Positions 1 through 8,274 of a stretch of DNA of 38,405 nucleotides are shown piece by piece; position 1 is the stretch's first letter; every line of letters begins with the position of its first letter. A model generated the notes under the pieces. It saw nothing but the letters and a program-made list of their open reading frames with translations. It had not been told where the DNA came from and did not search any database. The translations under genes were made by a program, and so were the position numbers. The DNA is taken from NCBI GenBank assembly GCA_902784805.1, contig CACZWD010000007.1, positions 1 to 38,405 on the forward strand, read 5' to 3'. Source of the stretch: an uncultured Ruminococcus sp. GTDB taxonomy: Bacteria > Bacillota > Clostridia > RUG12999.

Positions 1-362
1 ATTACGGGAACGGAAGCGTTTTTCGCGGCAACATACGCCGCGCCCTCTTTCGGGTGTCTGATGGCGATTATATCGGCATAACAGCTTATTGTTTTTGCCG
101 TATCCGCAACGCTCTCGCCTTTTGCGGCAGAAGAGCTTTGCGCCTCAGAAAAGCCGATAACGTTTCCGCCAAGCTCATACATGGCGGCTTCAAAGCTTAA
201 TCGCGTCCTTGTGGAAGGCTCAAAAAAAAGCGCGGCAAGCTTTTTATGGCGGCATATTTCATTATAGCGCGCAGGGGTTTTGATAATATCAAGCGCCGTG
301 AATATAAGCTCGTCAATTTCTTCGGCAGTAAGGTCGAGTATATCTATAAGACTTCTTATCAT
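1..362 (-). CDS. pyrB: aspartate carbamoyltransferase catalytic chain, partial (C-terminus beyond window)
   Basis: Condenses carbamoyl phosphate and aspartate to N-carbamoylaspartate, the committed step of pyrimidine synthesis. The visible N-terminal 120 residues contain the carbamoyl-phosphate motif FEPSTRTR (about residues 48-55), followed by LSFEAAMYELGG and a K-G-E-S loop, all standard for the ATCase/OTCase family. The choice of ATCase over OTCase rests on its place in a pyr operon. The ATG at 362 overlaps the TGA of pyrE as ATGA, so the two are translationally coupled. The gene continues past the left edge, so length and any following pyrI cannot be judged. Confidence 0.93.
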   Translation of the reverse strand, partial: MIRSLIDILDLTAEEIDELIFTALDIIKTPARYNEICRHKKLAALFFEPSTRTRLSFEAAMYELGGNVIGFSEAQSSSAAKGESVADTAKTISCYADIIAIRHPKEGAAYVAAKNASVPV

Positions 363-1000
363 TTTGTGTTTCCCCCAATCCAGCTTTCGTCGGACGGATT
401 GTTTCTGAAAGCAATAAGCCTTTGAATATCGGCTTTATCAATATAGCCTTCCTTTGCCGCAACCTCGGCAATAACATCAAAATTAGTAAGAGAGTGGTTC
501 TCTGTGTTTGCCTCTTTAAGCCGTTCAAGCCCTTTTTTCATTCCGTAGGTGAATATGCTGACAATACCCAGCACGTCTGCGCCTGCACCGCGAAGCACGT
601 TGACAACTTCAATTACGCTGCCTCCTGTAGAGATAAGGTCTTCAACCACAACAACCTTCTGTCCTTTTTCAAGCCTTCCCTCAATTTGGTTATGCCTGCC
701 GTGGTCTTTTGCGCCGGAACGTACATATCCCATCGGAAGCCCTAAAATATGCGCGGTTATTGCGGCATGAGCAATACCGGCGGTTGAGGTTCCCATAAGC
801 ACTTCTGCTTGCGGATAATACGTTTCTATGAGCTTCGCAAGCCCGTTTTCAACATCAAGCCTTACTTCGGGCGCGGTCAGAGTCAGGCGGTTATCACAGT
901 AAACGGGGCTTTTGATGCCGCTTGCCCAGGTAAAAGGCTCGTCCGGTCTGAAAAACACGGCTTTAATTTTAAGTAAATCTTTAGCGATAAGCTTGTCCAT
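359..1000 (-). CDS. pyrE: orotate phosphoribosyltransferase
   Basis: Converts orotate and PRPP to OMP. The protein is 213 residues, starting MDKLIAKDLLKI. I chose the ATG at 1000 because AGAAAGGA lies just upstream; the open frame extends further but that part overlaps the end of pyrF and has no ribosome site. The PRPP-binding segment VVVVEDLISTGGS (about residues 113-125) and the early FTWASGIKSPVYCDNR substrate region are both present. The start lies 13 nt after the pyrF stop, and its TGA overlaps the pyrB start. Confidence 0.95.
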   Translation of the reverse strand: MDKLIAKDLLKIKAVFFRPDEPFTWASGIKSPVYCDNRLTLTAPEVRLDVENGLAKLIETYYPQAEVLMGTSTAGIAHAAITAHILGLPMGYVRSGAKDHGRHNQIEGRLEKGQKVVVVEDLISTGGSVIEVVNVLRGAGADVLGIVSIFTYGMKKGLERLKEANTENHSLTNFDVIAEVAAKEGYIDKADIQRLIAFRNNPSDESWIGGNTK

Positions 1001-1013
1001 TTTTTTATCCTTT

Positions 1014-1712
1014 CTATTTTGTAAATTCATCTATACAGCGGTTATATGCCGCAACAGGGTCGCAGGCGGCGGTTATAGGTCTGCCGACAACAATATAATC
1101 GGCGCCGAGTTCCTTTGCTTTTAAGGGAGTGGTAACACGTTTCTGGTCGCCGGCATCTCCGTCCGCAAAACGAATACCGGGCGTAACCGTCAGAAAACCG
1201 TCACCGCATTTTTCGTGGACCTTTCCGGCTTCAAGCGGAGAACATACAACGCCGTCAAGCCCCGCTTTTTTAGCGTTTCCGGCATAATGCATAACTACCT
1301 CGTCAATCGGCTTGTCTATCAATAAATCACGTTTCATTGTTTCATTATCGGTAGAGGTAAGCTGTGTTACGGCAATAAGCAGAGGCCTTGAGCCGTCGGG
1401 GCGTGTAAGCCCTTCAAGCGCCGCCTCCATCATCGGAACAGTGCCGCCTGCGTGAAGATTAAGGATATCAACGTCAAGCGCCGATAAAACGCTCATTGCT
1501 TTTTTTACCGTGTTTGGTATGTCGTGAAGCTTAAGGTCAAGAAAAATTTTATGTCCCCGGCGTTTTATTTCCCGCACAATACCCGGACCCTCCGCGTAAA
1601 AAAGCTCCATACCTATTTTGACAAAGGGTTTTTTGCCCTGAAATTTATCAAGAAAAGAAAAAGTTTCCTCATATGATGAAAAATCACAGGCAATAATAAC
1701 GTCTTTACCCAT
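1014..1712 (-). CDS. pyrF: orotidine-5'-phosphate decarboxylase
   Basis: Decarboxylates OMP to UMP, the last step of the pathway encoded here. The 232-residue protein is a normal group I PyrF. The catalytic motif LDLKLHDIPNTV (about residues 59-70), the N-terminal IIACDF strand and the C-terminal phosphate-binding ADYIVVGRPI are visible. The ATG shares one base with the pyrD stop (TAATG), and GGAGG sits 9 nt upstream inside the pyrD end. Confidence 0.96.
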   Translation of the reverse strand: MGKDVIIACDFSSYEETFSFLDKFQGKKPFVKIGMELFYAEGPGIVREIKRRGHKIFLDLKLHDIPNTVKKAMSVLSALDVDILNLHAGGTVPMMEAALEGLTRPDGSRPLLIAVTQLTSTDNETMKRDLLIDKPIDEVVMHYAGNAKKAGLDGVVCSPLEAGKVHEKCGDGFLTVTPGIRFADGDAGDQKRVTTPLKAKELGADYIVVGRPITAACDPVAAYNRCIDEFTK

Positions 1713-2623
1713 TAAAGCGCGCCTCCTATAATATCTTGTAAATTTTCTATTTTGTATTCGTTCATAACATCAGGTAATTTTTCGATTATTTCCTTGCATA
1801 TATAAGGGTTTATAAGGTTTGCCGCGCCTATTTCAACCGCAGTCGCTCCGGCGAGCATCATTTCAATGACATCTTCGGCGCTTTTTACGCCGCCCATACC
1901 GATAACAGGCACTTTTACGCATGAAGCAACCTGATACACCATGCGCAGAGCAACCGGAAAAATCGCGCTGCCCGAAAAGCCGCCCATTTTGTTGGCGATA
2001 ACGGGTTTTTTTGTTTTAAGGTCAATTCTCATACCGAGGAGGGTGTTTATAAGGCTTATCCCGTCCGCGCCCTCCGCTTCGCAGGCTTTCGCGATTTCGG
2101 TAATATCTGTAACATTTGGCGAAAGCTTCATAATAACAGGCTTTTTTGTTACCTTTTTTACAGCTCTTGTTACCTCTGCCGCCGCGGAAGCGGATGTTCC
2201 GAAGCTCATTCCTCCGCCGTGAACGTTGGGACAGCTTATATTAACCTCCAGCCAGCCCACCTGCGGACATTTGTCAAGCTTTTCGCAGGTGTAGGCGTAT
2301 TCATCAATACTAAAGCCGCTTACATTTGCCATAACCTTTTTCTTAAAAACCTTACTGAGACGGGGAAGCTCCTCTGAAATAACTTTTTCAACTCCAGGAT
2401 TCTGAAGCCCGACGGCATTTATCATACCTGCGCTGCATTCGGCAATACGCGGCGTAGGATTGCCGAAACGAGGTTCTTTTGTTGTGCCTTTAAAGGAGAA
2501 TGTGCCAAGAAGGTTTATATCGTAAAGCTCCGCAAACTCGTAACCGTAACCGAAGGTTCCGCTTGCGGGAATTACGGGATTATCAAGCGGTATTCCGCAT
2601 AAATCAACATTTAAGCCTGCCAT
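1712..2623 (-). CDS. pyrD: dihydroorotate dehydrogenase B (NAD+), catalytic subunit
   Basis: Oxidises dihydroorotate to orotate with FMN; electrons pass through the PyrK partner to NAD+. The 303-residue length, the catalytic cysteine in NISCPNVHGGG (about residue 130) and the C-terminal FMN phosphate loop identify class 1B, soluble and cytosolic. GGAGG lies 7 nt before the ATG, and the gene overlaps the end of pyrK by 13 nt, matching the obligate PyrD-PyrK complex. Confidence 0.96.
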   Translation of the reverse strand: MAGLNVDLCGIPLDNPVIPASGTFGYGYEFAELYDINLLGTFSFKGTTKEPRFGNPTPRIAECSAGMINAVGLQNPGVEKVISEELPRLSKVFKKKVMANVSGFSIDEYAYTCEKLDKCPQVGWLEVNISCPNVHGGGMSFGTSASAAAEVTRAVKKVTKKPVIMKLSPNVTDITEIAKACEAEGADGISLINTLLGMRIDLKTKKPVIANKMGGFSGSAIFPVALRMVYQVASCVKVPVIGMGGVKSAEDVIEMMLAGATAVEIGAANLINPYICKEIIEKLPDVMNEYKIENLQDIIGGAL

Positions 2624-3342
2624 AAGATTTCCTCCTTTTTAAGAACGGGTCCGTCCTTGCAAATGCGCTTAAAGCCCGTAACGGTTTTGCAAGAACAGCC
2701 CATACACGCTCCGAAACCGCAGCCCATACGCTCCTCAAAGCTGAACTCTCCCGAAGTGAGCGATGATTTATATACGGCTTTCAGCATAGGCTCCGGACCG
2801 CAGGTGTAAAAAAATGAGTAGGTTAAATCCTTCATTTTGTCCGTAACAAAGCCTTTTTCGCCGTATGAGCCGTCGGCGGTTGTAACAAAAACATCTGCGC
2901 CGAGCGCTTTAAACTCGTTTTCGTAAAATATTTCGTTTTTAGTATTAAAGCCGATAATTACAGCGACTTTTTTTCCTTCCGAAATAAGCTTTTTTGCGAG
3001 CATATAAAGAGGAGGTACGCCTGCGCCGCCGCCGATAAGCAGGGGAGCGCTCCCTGAAACGGACGTGTCATAGCCGTTGCCGAGGCAGGTTAAGAGGTTT
3101 AAGGTGCCGGTTTTTAACTCGCTTAAACGCTTTGTTCCGCCGCCTGTAATTTTGTATATCAATGTTAATTCGCCGCCTTCGGCATCACAGACCGAAAGCG
3201 GACGGCGAAGATAAAAGCCGTCAATTAAAACGTTTACAAACTGTCCCGCGCGTATGCCCGAAACATCACCTTTAAGTTTTAGTTCCATAACTTTTTCTGC
3301 AATTTTTTTGTTGCTTATAATTTCAAAATCAAGCTGTTTCAT
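2611..3342 (-). CDS. pyrK: dihydroorotate dehydrogenase B, electron-transfer subunit
   Basis: Flavin and iron-sulfur subunit that carries electrons from PyrD to NAD+. In order it shows an N-terminal ferredoxin-reductase beta-barrel with the FAD motif FYLRRPLS (about residues 44-51), a central NAD-binding domain (LLIGGGAGVPPL) and a C-terminal 2Fe-2S cluster site, CGFGACMGCSC plus a further Cys in RICKDG. All four cluster cysteines are present. The length of 243 residues is normal. Its GGAG ribosome site lies in the last codons of pyrC; the gap between the genes is one base. Confidence 0.95.
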   Translation of the reverse strand: MKQLDFEIISNKKIAEKVMELKLKGDVSGIRAGQFVNVLIDGFYLRRPLSVCDAEGGELTLIYKITGGGTKRLSELKTGTLNLLTCLGNGYDTSVSGSAPLLIGGGAGVPPLYMLAKKLISEGKKVAVIIGFNTKNEIFYENEFKALGADVFVTTADGSYGEKGFVTDKMKDLTYSFFYTCGPEPMLKAVYKSSLTSGEFSFEERMGCGFGACMGCSCKTVTGFKRICKDGPVLKKEEILWQA

Positions 3343-3343
3343 T

Positions 3344-4516
3344 TTATTCTCCGTATCTATTATATACTATGTTGCCATTACATACCGTGGCGACACATTT
3401 TCCGTAAACTTTTCCGCCTTCAAACGGAGTGCTTTTTCCTTTTGATAAAAAGTCGCAGGGGTTAATAACATAACCGGCGCTTAAATCCCATACCGTAAAG
3501 TCGCCGTTTTGGGGTATGTTAAAGCGTTTACGGGGATTTACAGCCATAAGATTTATAAGCTTTTCAAGACTTATAATTTTGGTTTTCACAAGCCCCGTGT
3601 AAAGCAGCGGAAAAGCTGTTTCAAGCCCCACTATGCCGAACGCGCTTTTCTCAAGCCCTTTTGATTTTTCCTCTGCGCTGTGCGGAGCGTGGTCGGTCGC
3701 GATCATATCCACCGTGCCGTCCGTTATGCCCTCTAAAACCGCTTCACGGTCTTTTTCGGAGCGAAGCGGCGGATTCATTTTAAATTTGCCGTCCTCTTTA
3801 ACAGCGTTTTCGTCAAGTAAAATATAGTGAGGAGCTGTTTCGCAGGTTACGTTTATACCGCTTTTTTTTGCCTGTCTTATAAGGCTGACGCTTTCTTTGC
3901 ACGACACATGACATACGTGGTAAGCGCAGCCTGTCTGCGCACAAAGCTCCAGATCGCGCTCAACAGGTTTCCATTCGCTTTCGGAGCAGATGCCTCTGTG
4001 ACCGTGTTTTTCGGCATAAGCTCCTTTATGTATATAGCCGCCTTCAAGAAGTGAGTTATCCTCACAATGAGCGGAAATTATGCTGCCGCTTTCCTTTACG
4101 ATAAACATAGCTTCTTTCATCATCCCGGCGGTCTGAATACCCTTGCCGTCATCGGAAAAGCCTATTACATAATCCGAAAGATTTTTGATGTCGGAAAGCT
4201 TTTCACCTTCAAGATTAACCGTCAGCGAGCCGAAAGGATATACATTTATTACAGCGTCTTTTTTTATTATATCAAGCTGTTTTTGTAAATTTGAAACGCA
4301 GTCGGGAACGGGGTTTAAGTTCGGCATGGTGCATACCGCGGTATAACCGCCTTTTGCCGCTGCGAGGCTGCCGCTTTTTATTGTTTCTTTATATGAAAAG
4401 CCCGGCTCGCGAAAATGCACATGAACATCGCAAAAAGCAGGGAAAACGGTATAACTGCCGTCCAGGCATTTATTTTTTATATTTTCGGGCAAAACGGTTA
4501 AATCAAAGCAGTTCAA
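3344..4516 (-). CDS. pyrC: dihydroorotase
   Basis: Zinc amidohydrolase that closes carbamoylaspartate to dihydroorotate. The metal motif DVHVHFREPG (about residues 28-37) and the second-shell ATDHAPHS (about residue 270) are intact; at 390 residues it is somewhat shorter than the usual class I enzyme of about 425. The start is TTG at 4516: a GGAGG lies 7 nt upstream, and the residues from there match family N-termini. It is the first gene of the pyr operon, directly behind an attenuator. A repressed transcript would end before this gene, so the whole operon would be shut off. Confidence 0.94.
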   Translation of the reverse strand: MNCFDLTVLPENIKNKCLDGSYTVFPAFCDVHVHFREPGFSYKETIKSGSLAAAKGGYTAVCTMPNLNPVPDCVSNLQKQLDIIKKDAVINVYPFGSLTVNLEGEKLSDIKNLSDYVIGFSDDGKGIQTAGMMKEAMFIVKESGSIISAHCEDNSLLEGGYIHKGAYAEKHGHRGICSESEWKPVERDLELCAQTGCAYHVCHVSCKESVSLIRQAKKSGINVTCETAPHYILLDENAVKEDGKFKMNPPLRSEKDREAVLEGITDGTVDMIATDHAPHSAEEKSKGLEKSAFGIVGLETAFPLLYTGLVKTKIISLEKLINLMAVNPRKRFNIPQNGDFTVWDLSAGYVINPCDFLSKGKSTPFEGGKVYGKCVATVCNGNIVYNRYGE

Positions 4517-4531
4517 AAAGACACCTCCGTT

Positions 4532-4559
4532 AAAAAATCCTGTCTTTTATAAGACAGGA
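4532..4559 (-). terminator. pyr leader intrinsic terminator (attenuator)
   Basis: On the minus strand a perfect 9-bp stem (TCCTGTCTT with AAGACAGGA, 4-nt loop) is followed by six T residues and then at once by the pyrC ribosome site. A terminator placed between a promoter and the first gene of a biosynthetic operon is the hallmark of attenuation. Confidence 0.88.
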
Positions 4560-4604
4560 AAAAAGCATAGCGCCAAAGCGGATAAATCCGCTTCAAAATT
4601 TTCC

Positions 4605-4641
4605 AATCTTATCGATATCTCTGTATCGCCTGTTAAAGATT
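4605..4641 (-). promoter_or_regulatory. candidate PyrR-binding loop (anti-antiterminator) in the pyr leader
   Basis: The leader RNA can fold as a lower stem (AATCTT with AAGATT), a 5-nt bulge on the 5' side only, an upper stem CGATA/TATCG (4613-4628) and the hexaloop CAGAGA. PyrR recognises a hairpin with a CNGNGA hexaloop and an asymmetric 5' bulge, so shape and loop agree. The bases closing the upper stem differ from the usual ARUC/GGYU. A segment ATAAGA at its 3' edge can pair with TCTTAT in the terminator, giving a plausible antiterminator. No pyrR gene lies in the window. Confidence 0.7.
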
Positions 4642-4651
4642 TGTTAGTTTT

Positions 4652-4680
4652 ATTTTATCACAAAAGACGGTTTTTGTCAA
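4652..4680 (-). promoter_or_regulatory. pyr operon promoter
   Basis: Minus-strand TTGACA (4675-4680), 17-nt spacer, TAAAAT (4652-4657). Transcription would start about 130 nt upstream of pyrC, leaving room for the attenuator leader. Confidence 0.88.
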
Positions 4681-4703
4681 TTAAAAATTATATCGGGCAA
4701 AAC

Positions 4704-5186
4704 CTAAAAATCCTCCGCAATAACCGACCACGCTTTAACAAGCTTTTCAAAGGTCCAGGCAGCGTTTGCGGGAGAGGTGGAAGGAAGGCATACGGCGTTT
4801 ATTCCGAGCTTTTCTTTCGTAAACATATTATAATATTTTTCAGCCGCCCTGCCGTTTACAAATATGCGCCGCACGGCGGAATTTTTTAAAATCACGCTGA
4901 GGTCGTTTGCGGTCACGTTTTTTATGGAGCTGTCAGAGCTGCCCGAAATATCACAGGAGGCAATAACGTCCCATAAGGCAAGCCCGCTTGACAGTACAAA
5001 TTTTGTTTTTTCTTCAATTGTGCGGGGAACGGGGGAGTTAAAGACCGCGGCAGTGACTCGCCAGAAACGGTTCCTGGGATGACCGTAAAAAAACTTTTGT
5101 TCTCTTGATTTTATTGAAGGAAAGCTGCCGAGAATAAGCACCTTCGAGTTTTTATCAAAAAGCGGCGGAAAAGGGTGCGTTATCAT
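4704..5186 (-). CDS. DNA-deoxyinosine / hypoxanthine-type DNA glycosylase (UDG superfamily)
   Basis: Base-excision repair enzyme expected to remove deaminated bases such as hypoxanthine. The 160-residue protein begins with the UDG-superfamily loop LILGSFPSIKSREQKFFYGHP and carries RNRFWRV soon after and the C-terminal LPSTSPANA, the arrangement of the family 6 (HDG) glycosylases. ALWDVI in the centre is also typical. It starts 12 nt after the stop of the upstream membrane gene and so is probably co-transcribed with it. Substrate is inferred from family; related MUG-type activity is possible. Confidence 0.82.
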   Translation of the reverse strand: MITHPFPPLFDKNSKVLILGSFPSIKSREQKFFYGHPRNRFWRVTAAVFNSPVPRTIEEKTKFVLSSGLALWDVIASCDISGSSDSSIKNVTANDLSVILKNSAVRRIFVNGRAAEKYYNMFTKEKLGINAVCLPSTSPANAAWTFEKLVKAWSVIAEDF

Positions 5187-5198
5187 AACATATTCTCC

Positions 5199-6338
5199 TT
5201 ATTTACGTTTTATAAAAGAATTTATAATAAATATAAAATAGCCGATAGCAAGAAGCACCGCCATTCCGGTACCGAAAAGCGCGAAGGCGTTATACGGTAC
5301 GTGATAATATGTTGTAAGCCCGAAATAGGGGCGAAGAACAAAATATGTAAGCAAAAAGTGAAGCGTCGGTATTATAAGCCATAAAAACGGGTCAAGAGGA
5401 CGGTACGCGCCTTTGCGGTCAAAAAAGAGGCAATCGGCGAGCATAATTAAGGGGCATACAATACAAAGCAGCCAGCATACAAGACCGTTACCGAAAATAG
5501 AGCCTTCATATACGCCGAAAAAAATCGGAAGAAGCACTGCGTCCGCGGCAAGGCAGACTTTTATACGGGGAAACACAGAGGATTTTTTTGAGCTTAACGT
5601 AATTGTGCTGTACAGCACAGTTACAGCTATACACAAAAAGCAAAGAAAATTTATAAAAAGCGAATAATATTTCAGTGATTTTATAAACGTTCCGAGACTT
5701 GCACCTGCAATTTTCGCGTAACACCAGCCTTCAAGAATAAGAAAAATAAGCCTTAAAAGCATTGCGTTGAAAGCTTCCGTACCCTTTGATACCCCTCCTC
5801 CGAAAAGACAGCTTAAAAGATACATCAAAAGTGCGGCGGAAAGTGTACCGAGCAAAAGCTTTATAAGGTTATCCTTATCCTTTGAAAAATCCGAAATATC
5901 GGAAAGCCACGGAAAATCAAACAGTCCCGCAAGTGCGGCAACAAGAGCCGCAAGCGCAAGCCATATAATTAAGTCACGGGGCGAGAAGTTGCCTTTTTTA
6001 TCAAAGAACAAAAAGTCAAGAAGCATCATAAAAGGCAAAAGCACAGCCGTTATGTAGCCGCCTGTAAAAAATCTGAAAAACATATGACTGTTTATGATAA
6101 GCACCATGAAAGCAAGCAGCGTTAAAGCGCCTTTAATTTCAAAAAACGCCTTCGCGGGTTCTTTTTTTAAAGTTAAAATAAAAATTATCAGTATAATTAT
6201 AAGACATAACAGGTCTGTAAGAGGCGCAAAACCGAGCAGCCTTTCGGGCTGCCAGGAGTAACCCATATATTCGGTAAGTCCCCAGACGGCGAAAAGAATA
6301 AAAGCAAGTCTGTAAATAAGCGCAATGTGTTTTTTCAT
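5199..6338 (-). CDS. polytopic membrane protein with duplicated Pr6Pr-like halves
   Basis: A 379-residue protein made mostly of hydrophobic helices (about ten to twelve segments). I use the ATG at 6338 because AAGGA lies 12 nt upstream; the more upstream TTG abuts that site. Two regions resemble each other: around residues 100-130, LPFMMLLDFLFFDKKGNFSP, and around 280-310, CPLIMLADCLFFDRKGAYRP, each followed by an aromatic/proline-rich WL...P helix. This repeated pattern, with HVPYN near the end, resembles the Pr6Pr/FAR-17a-like family, suggesting a tandem duplication. No catalytic or transport function can be assigned. Confidence 0.65.
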   Translation of the reverse strand: MKKHIALIYRLAFILFAVWGLTEYMGYSWQPERLLGFAPLTDLLCLIIILIIFILTLKKEPAKAFFEIKGALTLLAFMVLIINSHMFFRFFTGGYITAVLLPFMMLLDFLFFDKKGNFSPRDLIIWLALAALVAALAGLFDFPWLSDISDFSKDKDNLIKLLLGTLSAALLMYLLSCLFGGGVSKGTEAFNAMLLRLIFLILEGWCYAKIAGASLGTFIKSLKYYSLFINFLCFLCIAVTVLYSTITLSSKKSSVFPRIKVCLAADAVLLPIFFGVYEGSIFGNGLVCWLLCIVCPLIMLADCLFFDRKGAYRPLDPFLWLIIPTLHFLLTYFVLRPYFGLTTYYHVPYNAFALFGTGMAVLLAIGYFIFIINSFIKRK

Positions 6339-6374
6339 GGCAAAAATCAATCCTTAAAACAAATATATATTACA

Positions 6375-6403
6375 ATTATACCTTTTTTTTAAATAAAAAT
6401 CAA
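6375..6403 (-). promoter_or_regulatory. promoter of the membrane protein-glycosylase pair
   Basis: Minus-strand TTGATT (6398-6403), 17-nt spacer, TATAAT (6375-6380). It is divergent from the promoter at 6422-6450. Confidence 0.75.
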
Positions 6404-6421
6404 GAAAAAATTAAAAAAGTG

Positions 6422-6450
6422 TTGAAAAAAATCGGATAATATGATAAAAT
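6422..6450 (+). promoter_or_regulatory. promoter of the DUF1846 gene
   Basis: TTGAAA (6422-6427), 17-nt spacer, TAAAAT (6445-6450), about 40 nt before the start codon region. Confidence 0.75.
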
Positions 6451-6493
6451 AATATCTGTTTTGAAATTTAAGTTGTTAAGGGAGTAATGGCAC

Positions 6494-7978
6494 ATGTTTA
6501 AAACAGGGTTTGATAATGAGAAATATCTTAAAATGCAGTCGGAGCAGATTGAAAAACGAATAGCCGAGTTCGGCGATAAGCTTTACCTTGAAATGGGCGG
6601 TAAGCTTTTTGACGATTTTCACGCTTCAAGAGTGCTGCCCGGTTTTAAACCAGACAGCAAAATTAAGATGCTGCTTCATTTAAAGGACAAGCTTGAAATT
6701 GTTGTCGCGATTTCCGCGCTTGATATTGTTAAAAATAAAATCAGGAGCGATTACAATATATCCTATGACCTTGATGTCCTGCGCCTTATTGACGCTTTCA
6801 GAACAATAGGACTGTATGTGGGCAGCGTTGTCATTACGCAGTTTAGCGGTCAGACAGCCGCCGCAAATTTTAAGAAGAAGCTTGAATCTCTCGGTATAAA
6901 GGTGTTTATTCATTATCCGATAGAAGGTTATCCGGCAAATGTTGAGCTTATTGTAAGTGATGAAGGTTACGGCAAGAACGACTACATACAAACCACAAGA
7001 CCGCTTGTTATTGTAACCGCTCCCGGTCCCGGAAGCGGTAAAATGGCGACCTGTCTTTCGCAGCTTTATCACGAGCATAAGCGTGGCATAAATGCCGGAT
7101 ACGCGAAGTTTGAGACATTTCCCATATGGAATCTGCCGCTTGACCACCCTGTAAATCTTGCTTATGAAGCAGCGACGGCAGACCTTAACGATGTCAATAT
7201 GATTGACCCGTATCATCTTCAGGCGTACGGAAAAACAACGGTAAACTATAACCGTGATATTGAAGTTTTCCCTGTACTGAACGCTATGTTTAATAAAATT
7301 CTCGGTGAAAGCCCGTATAAATCGCCTACCGATATGGGCGTTAATATGGCAGGCTTTTGCATATGTGATGATGAAGTGACAAGAGAAGCCTCGAAAAAAG
7401 AGATAATACGCAGATATTTTCATACAATGTGTGACGCGCAAAGCGGCATAATAGATAAAGAAGCCGTATATAAGCTGGAGCTTATTTTAAAACAGGCGGG
7501 AGTAAGCGTTGACGACAGAAAGGTTGTAAAAGCGGCAAATGACCGCGCTGAAAAAACGTGCGCGCCGGCTACGGCAATTGAGCTTGAGGACGGCAGAATC
7601 GTTACAGGCAAAACAACGAAGCTTCTCGGAGCTTCGGCTGCGGCGCTTTTAAATGCATTAAAGGTTCTTGCGGGTATTGAAAAGGAAATTAAACTTATTT
7701 CTCCCGAAGTTATCGAGCCTATACAAAAGCTTAAAACCGAAAATTTCGGAAATAACAATCCAAGGCTGCATACCGACGAAACACTTATAGCGCTTTCAAT
7801 TTCGGCGACCGTAAGCGAATACGCGAAAAAAGCGCTTGATATGCTGCCGCGCCTTAAAGGAACAGAGGTTCATTCCTCGGTAATTCTTTCGCAGATTGAC
7901 AGCTCGGTTTTCAGAAAGCTTGGCACAAACCTTACCTGCGAGCCGGTGTATCAAAGCAAAAAGCTTTATCACGGATAA
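6494..7978 (+). CDS. DUF1846 domain-containing protein
   Basis: Recognised as the conserved Firmicute DUF1846 family from its N-terminal MFKTGFDNEKYLKMQSEQI, the EMGGKLFDDFHASRVLPGF segment and overall length of 494 residues. Crystal structures exist for the family, but its biochemical role is not settled. A phosphate-loop-like TAPGPGSGKMATC stretch (about residues 177-189) is visible, followed by AKFETFPIWNLPLDHPVNLAYEAA split by a few polar residues. It is soluble, with no signal or membrane helix. GGGAG lies 9 nt before the ATG. It is monocistronic between its own promoter and a strong terminator. Confidence 0.88.
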   Translation: MFKTGFDNEKYLKMQSEQIEKRIAEFGDKLYLEMGGKLFDDFHASRVLPGFKPDSKIKMLLHLKDKLEIVVAISALDIVKNKIRSDYNISYDLDVLRLIDAFRTIGLYVGSVVITQFSGQTAAANFKKKLESLGIKVFIHYPIEGYPANVELIVSDEGYGKNDYIQTTRPLVIVTAPGPGSGKMATCLSQLYHEHKRGINAGYAKFETFPIWNLPLDHPVNLAYEAATADLNDVNMIDPYHLQAYGKTTVNYNRDIEVFPVLNAMFNKILGESPYKSPTDMGVNMAGFCICDDEVTREASKKEIIRRYFHTMCDAQSGIIDKEAVYKLELILKQAGVSVDDRKVVKAANDRAEKTCAPATAIELEDGRIVTGKTTKLLGASAAALLNALKVLAGIEKEIKLISPEVIEPIQKLKTENFGNNNPRLHTDETLIALSISATVSEYAKKALDMLPRLKGTEVHSSVILSQIDSSVFRKLGTNLTCEPVYQSKKLYHG

Positions 7979-7997
7979 AATGATTTTTACATTTTTT

Positions 7998-8041
7998 AAG
8001 GGGCTGCGACAAAATGATTTTATTTTATCGCAGCCCCTTTC
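7998..8041 (+). terminator. intrinsic terminator after the DUF1846 gene
   Basis: A 12-bp perfect stem (AAGGGGCTGCGA, 7998-8009, with its complement at 8028-8039) around an 18-nt loop, ending in a short T run. Because of the AA/TT flanks it may work in both directions. Its sequence resembles the his operon terminator at 27926-27969. Confidence 0.82.
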
Positions 8042-8119
8042 CTTAACTATTTTTAACAATCCACAAAATTTTCAGAAGCATTTTTATTTTTACAATATGC
8101 GTTTTTTGTCAACTTTTTA

Positions 8120-8148
8120 TTGACTAATAAAAACGAAGGTGATATAAT
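8120..8148 (+). promoter_or_regulatory. promoter of the SLH-phosphatase gene
   Basis: TTGACT (8120-8125), 17-nt spacer, TATAAT (8143-8148). It leaves a leader of about 120 nt that is AT-rich and without an obvious hairpin terminator. Confidence 0.82.
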
Positions 8149-8274
8149 TTATACTTGTAATAAAAAATATATTTCGCCTTTTGTATGGAATATTTTTTGG
8201 GTGTAAAATTTGCACGTATGGTTCTGAAAGTTATTATAAATATATTTATTAGTTAATGAGAGGGAGTTTTAATT

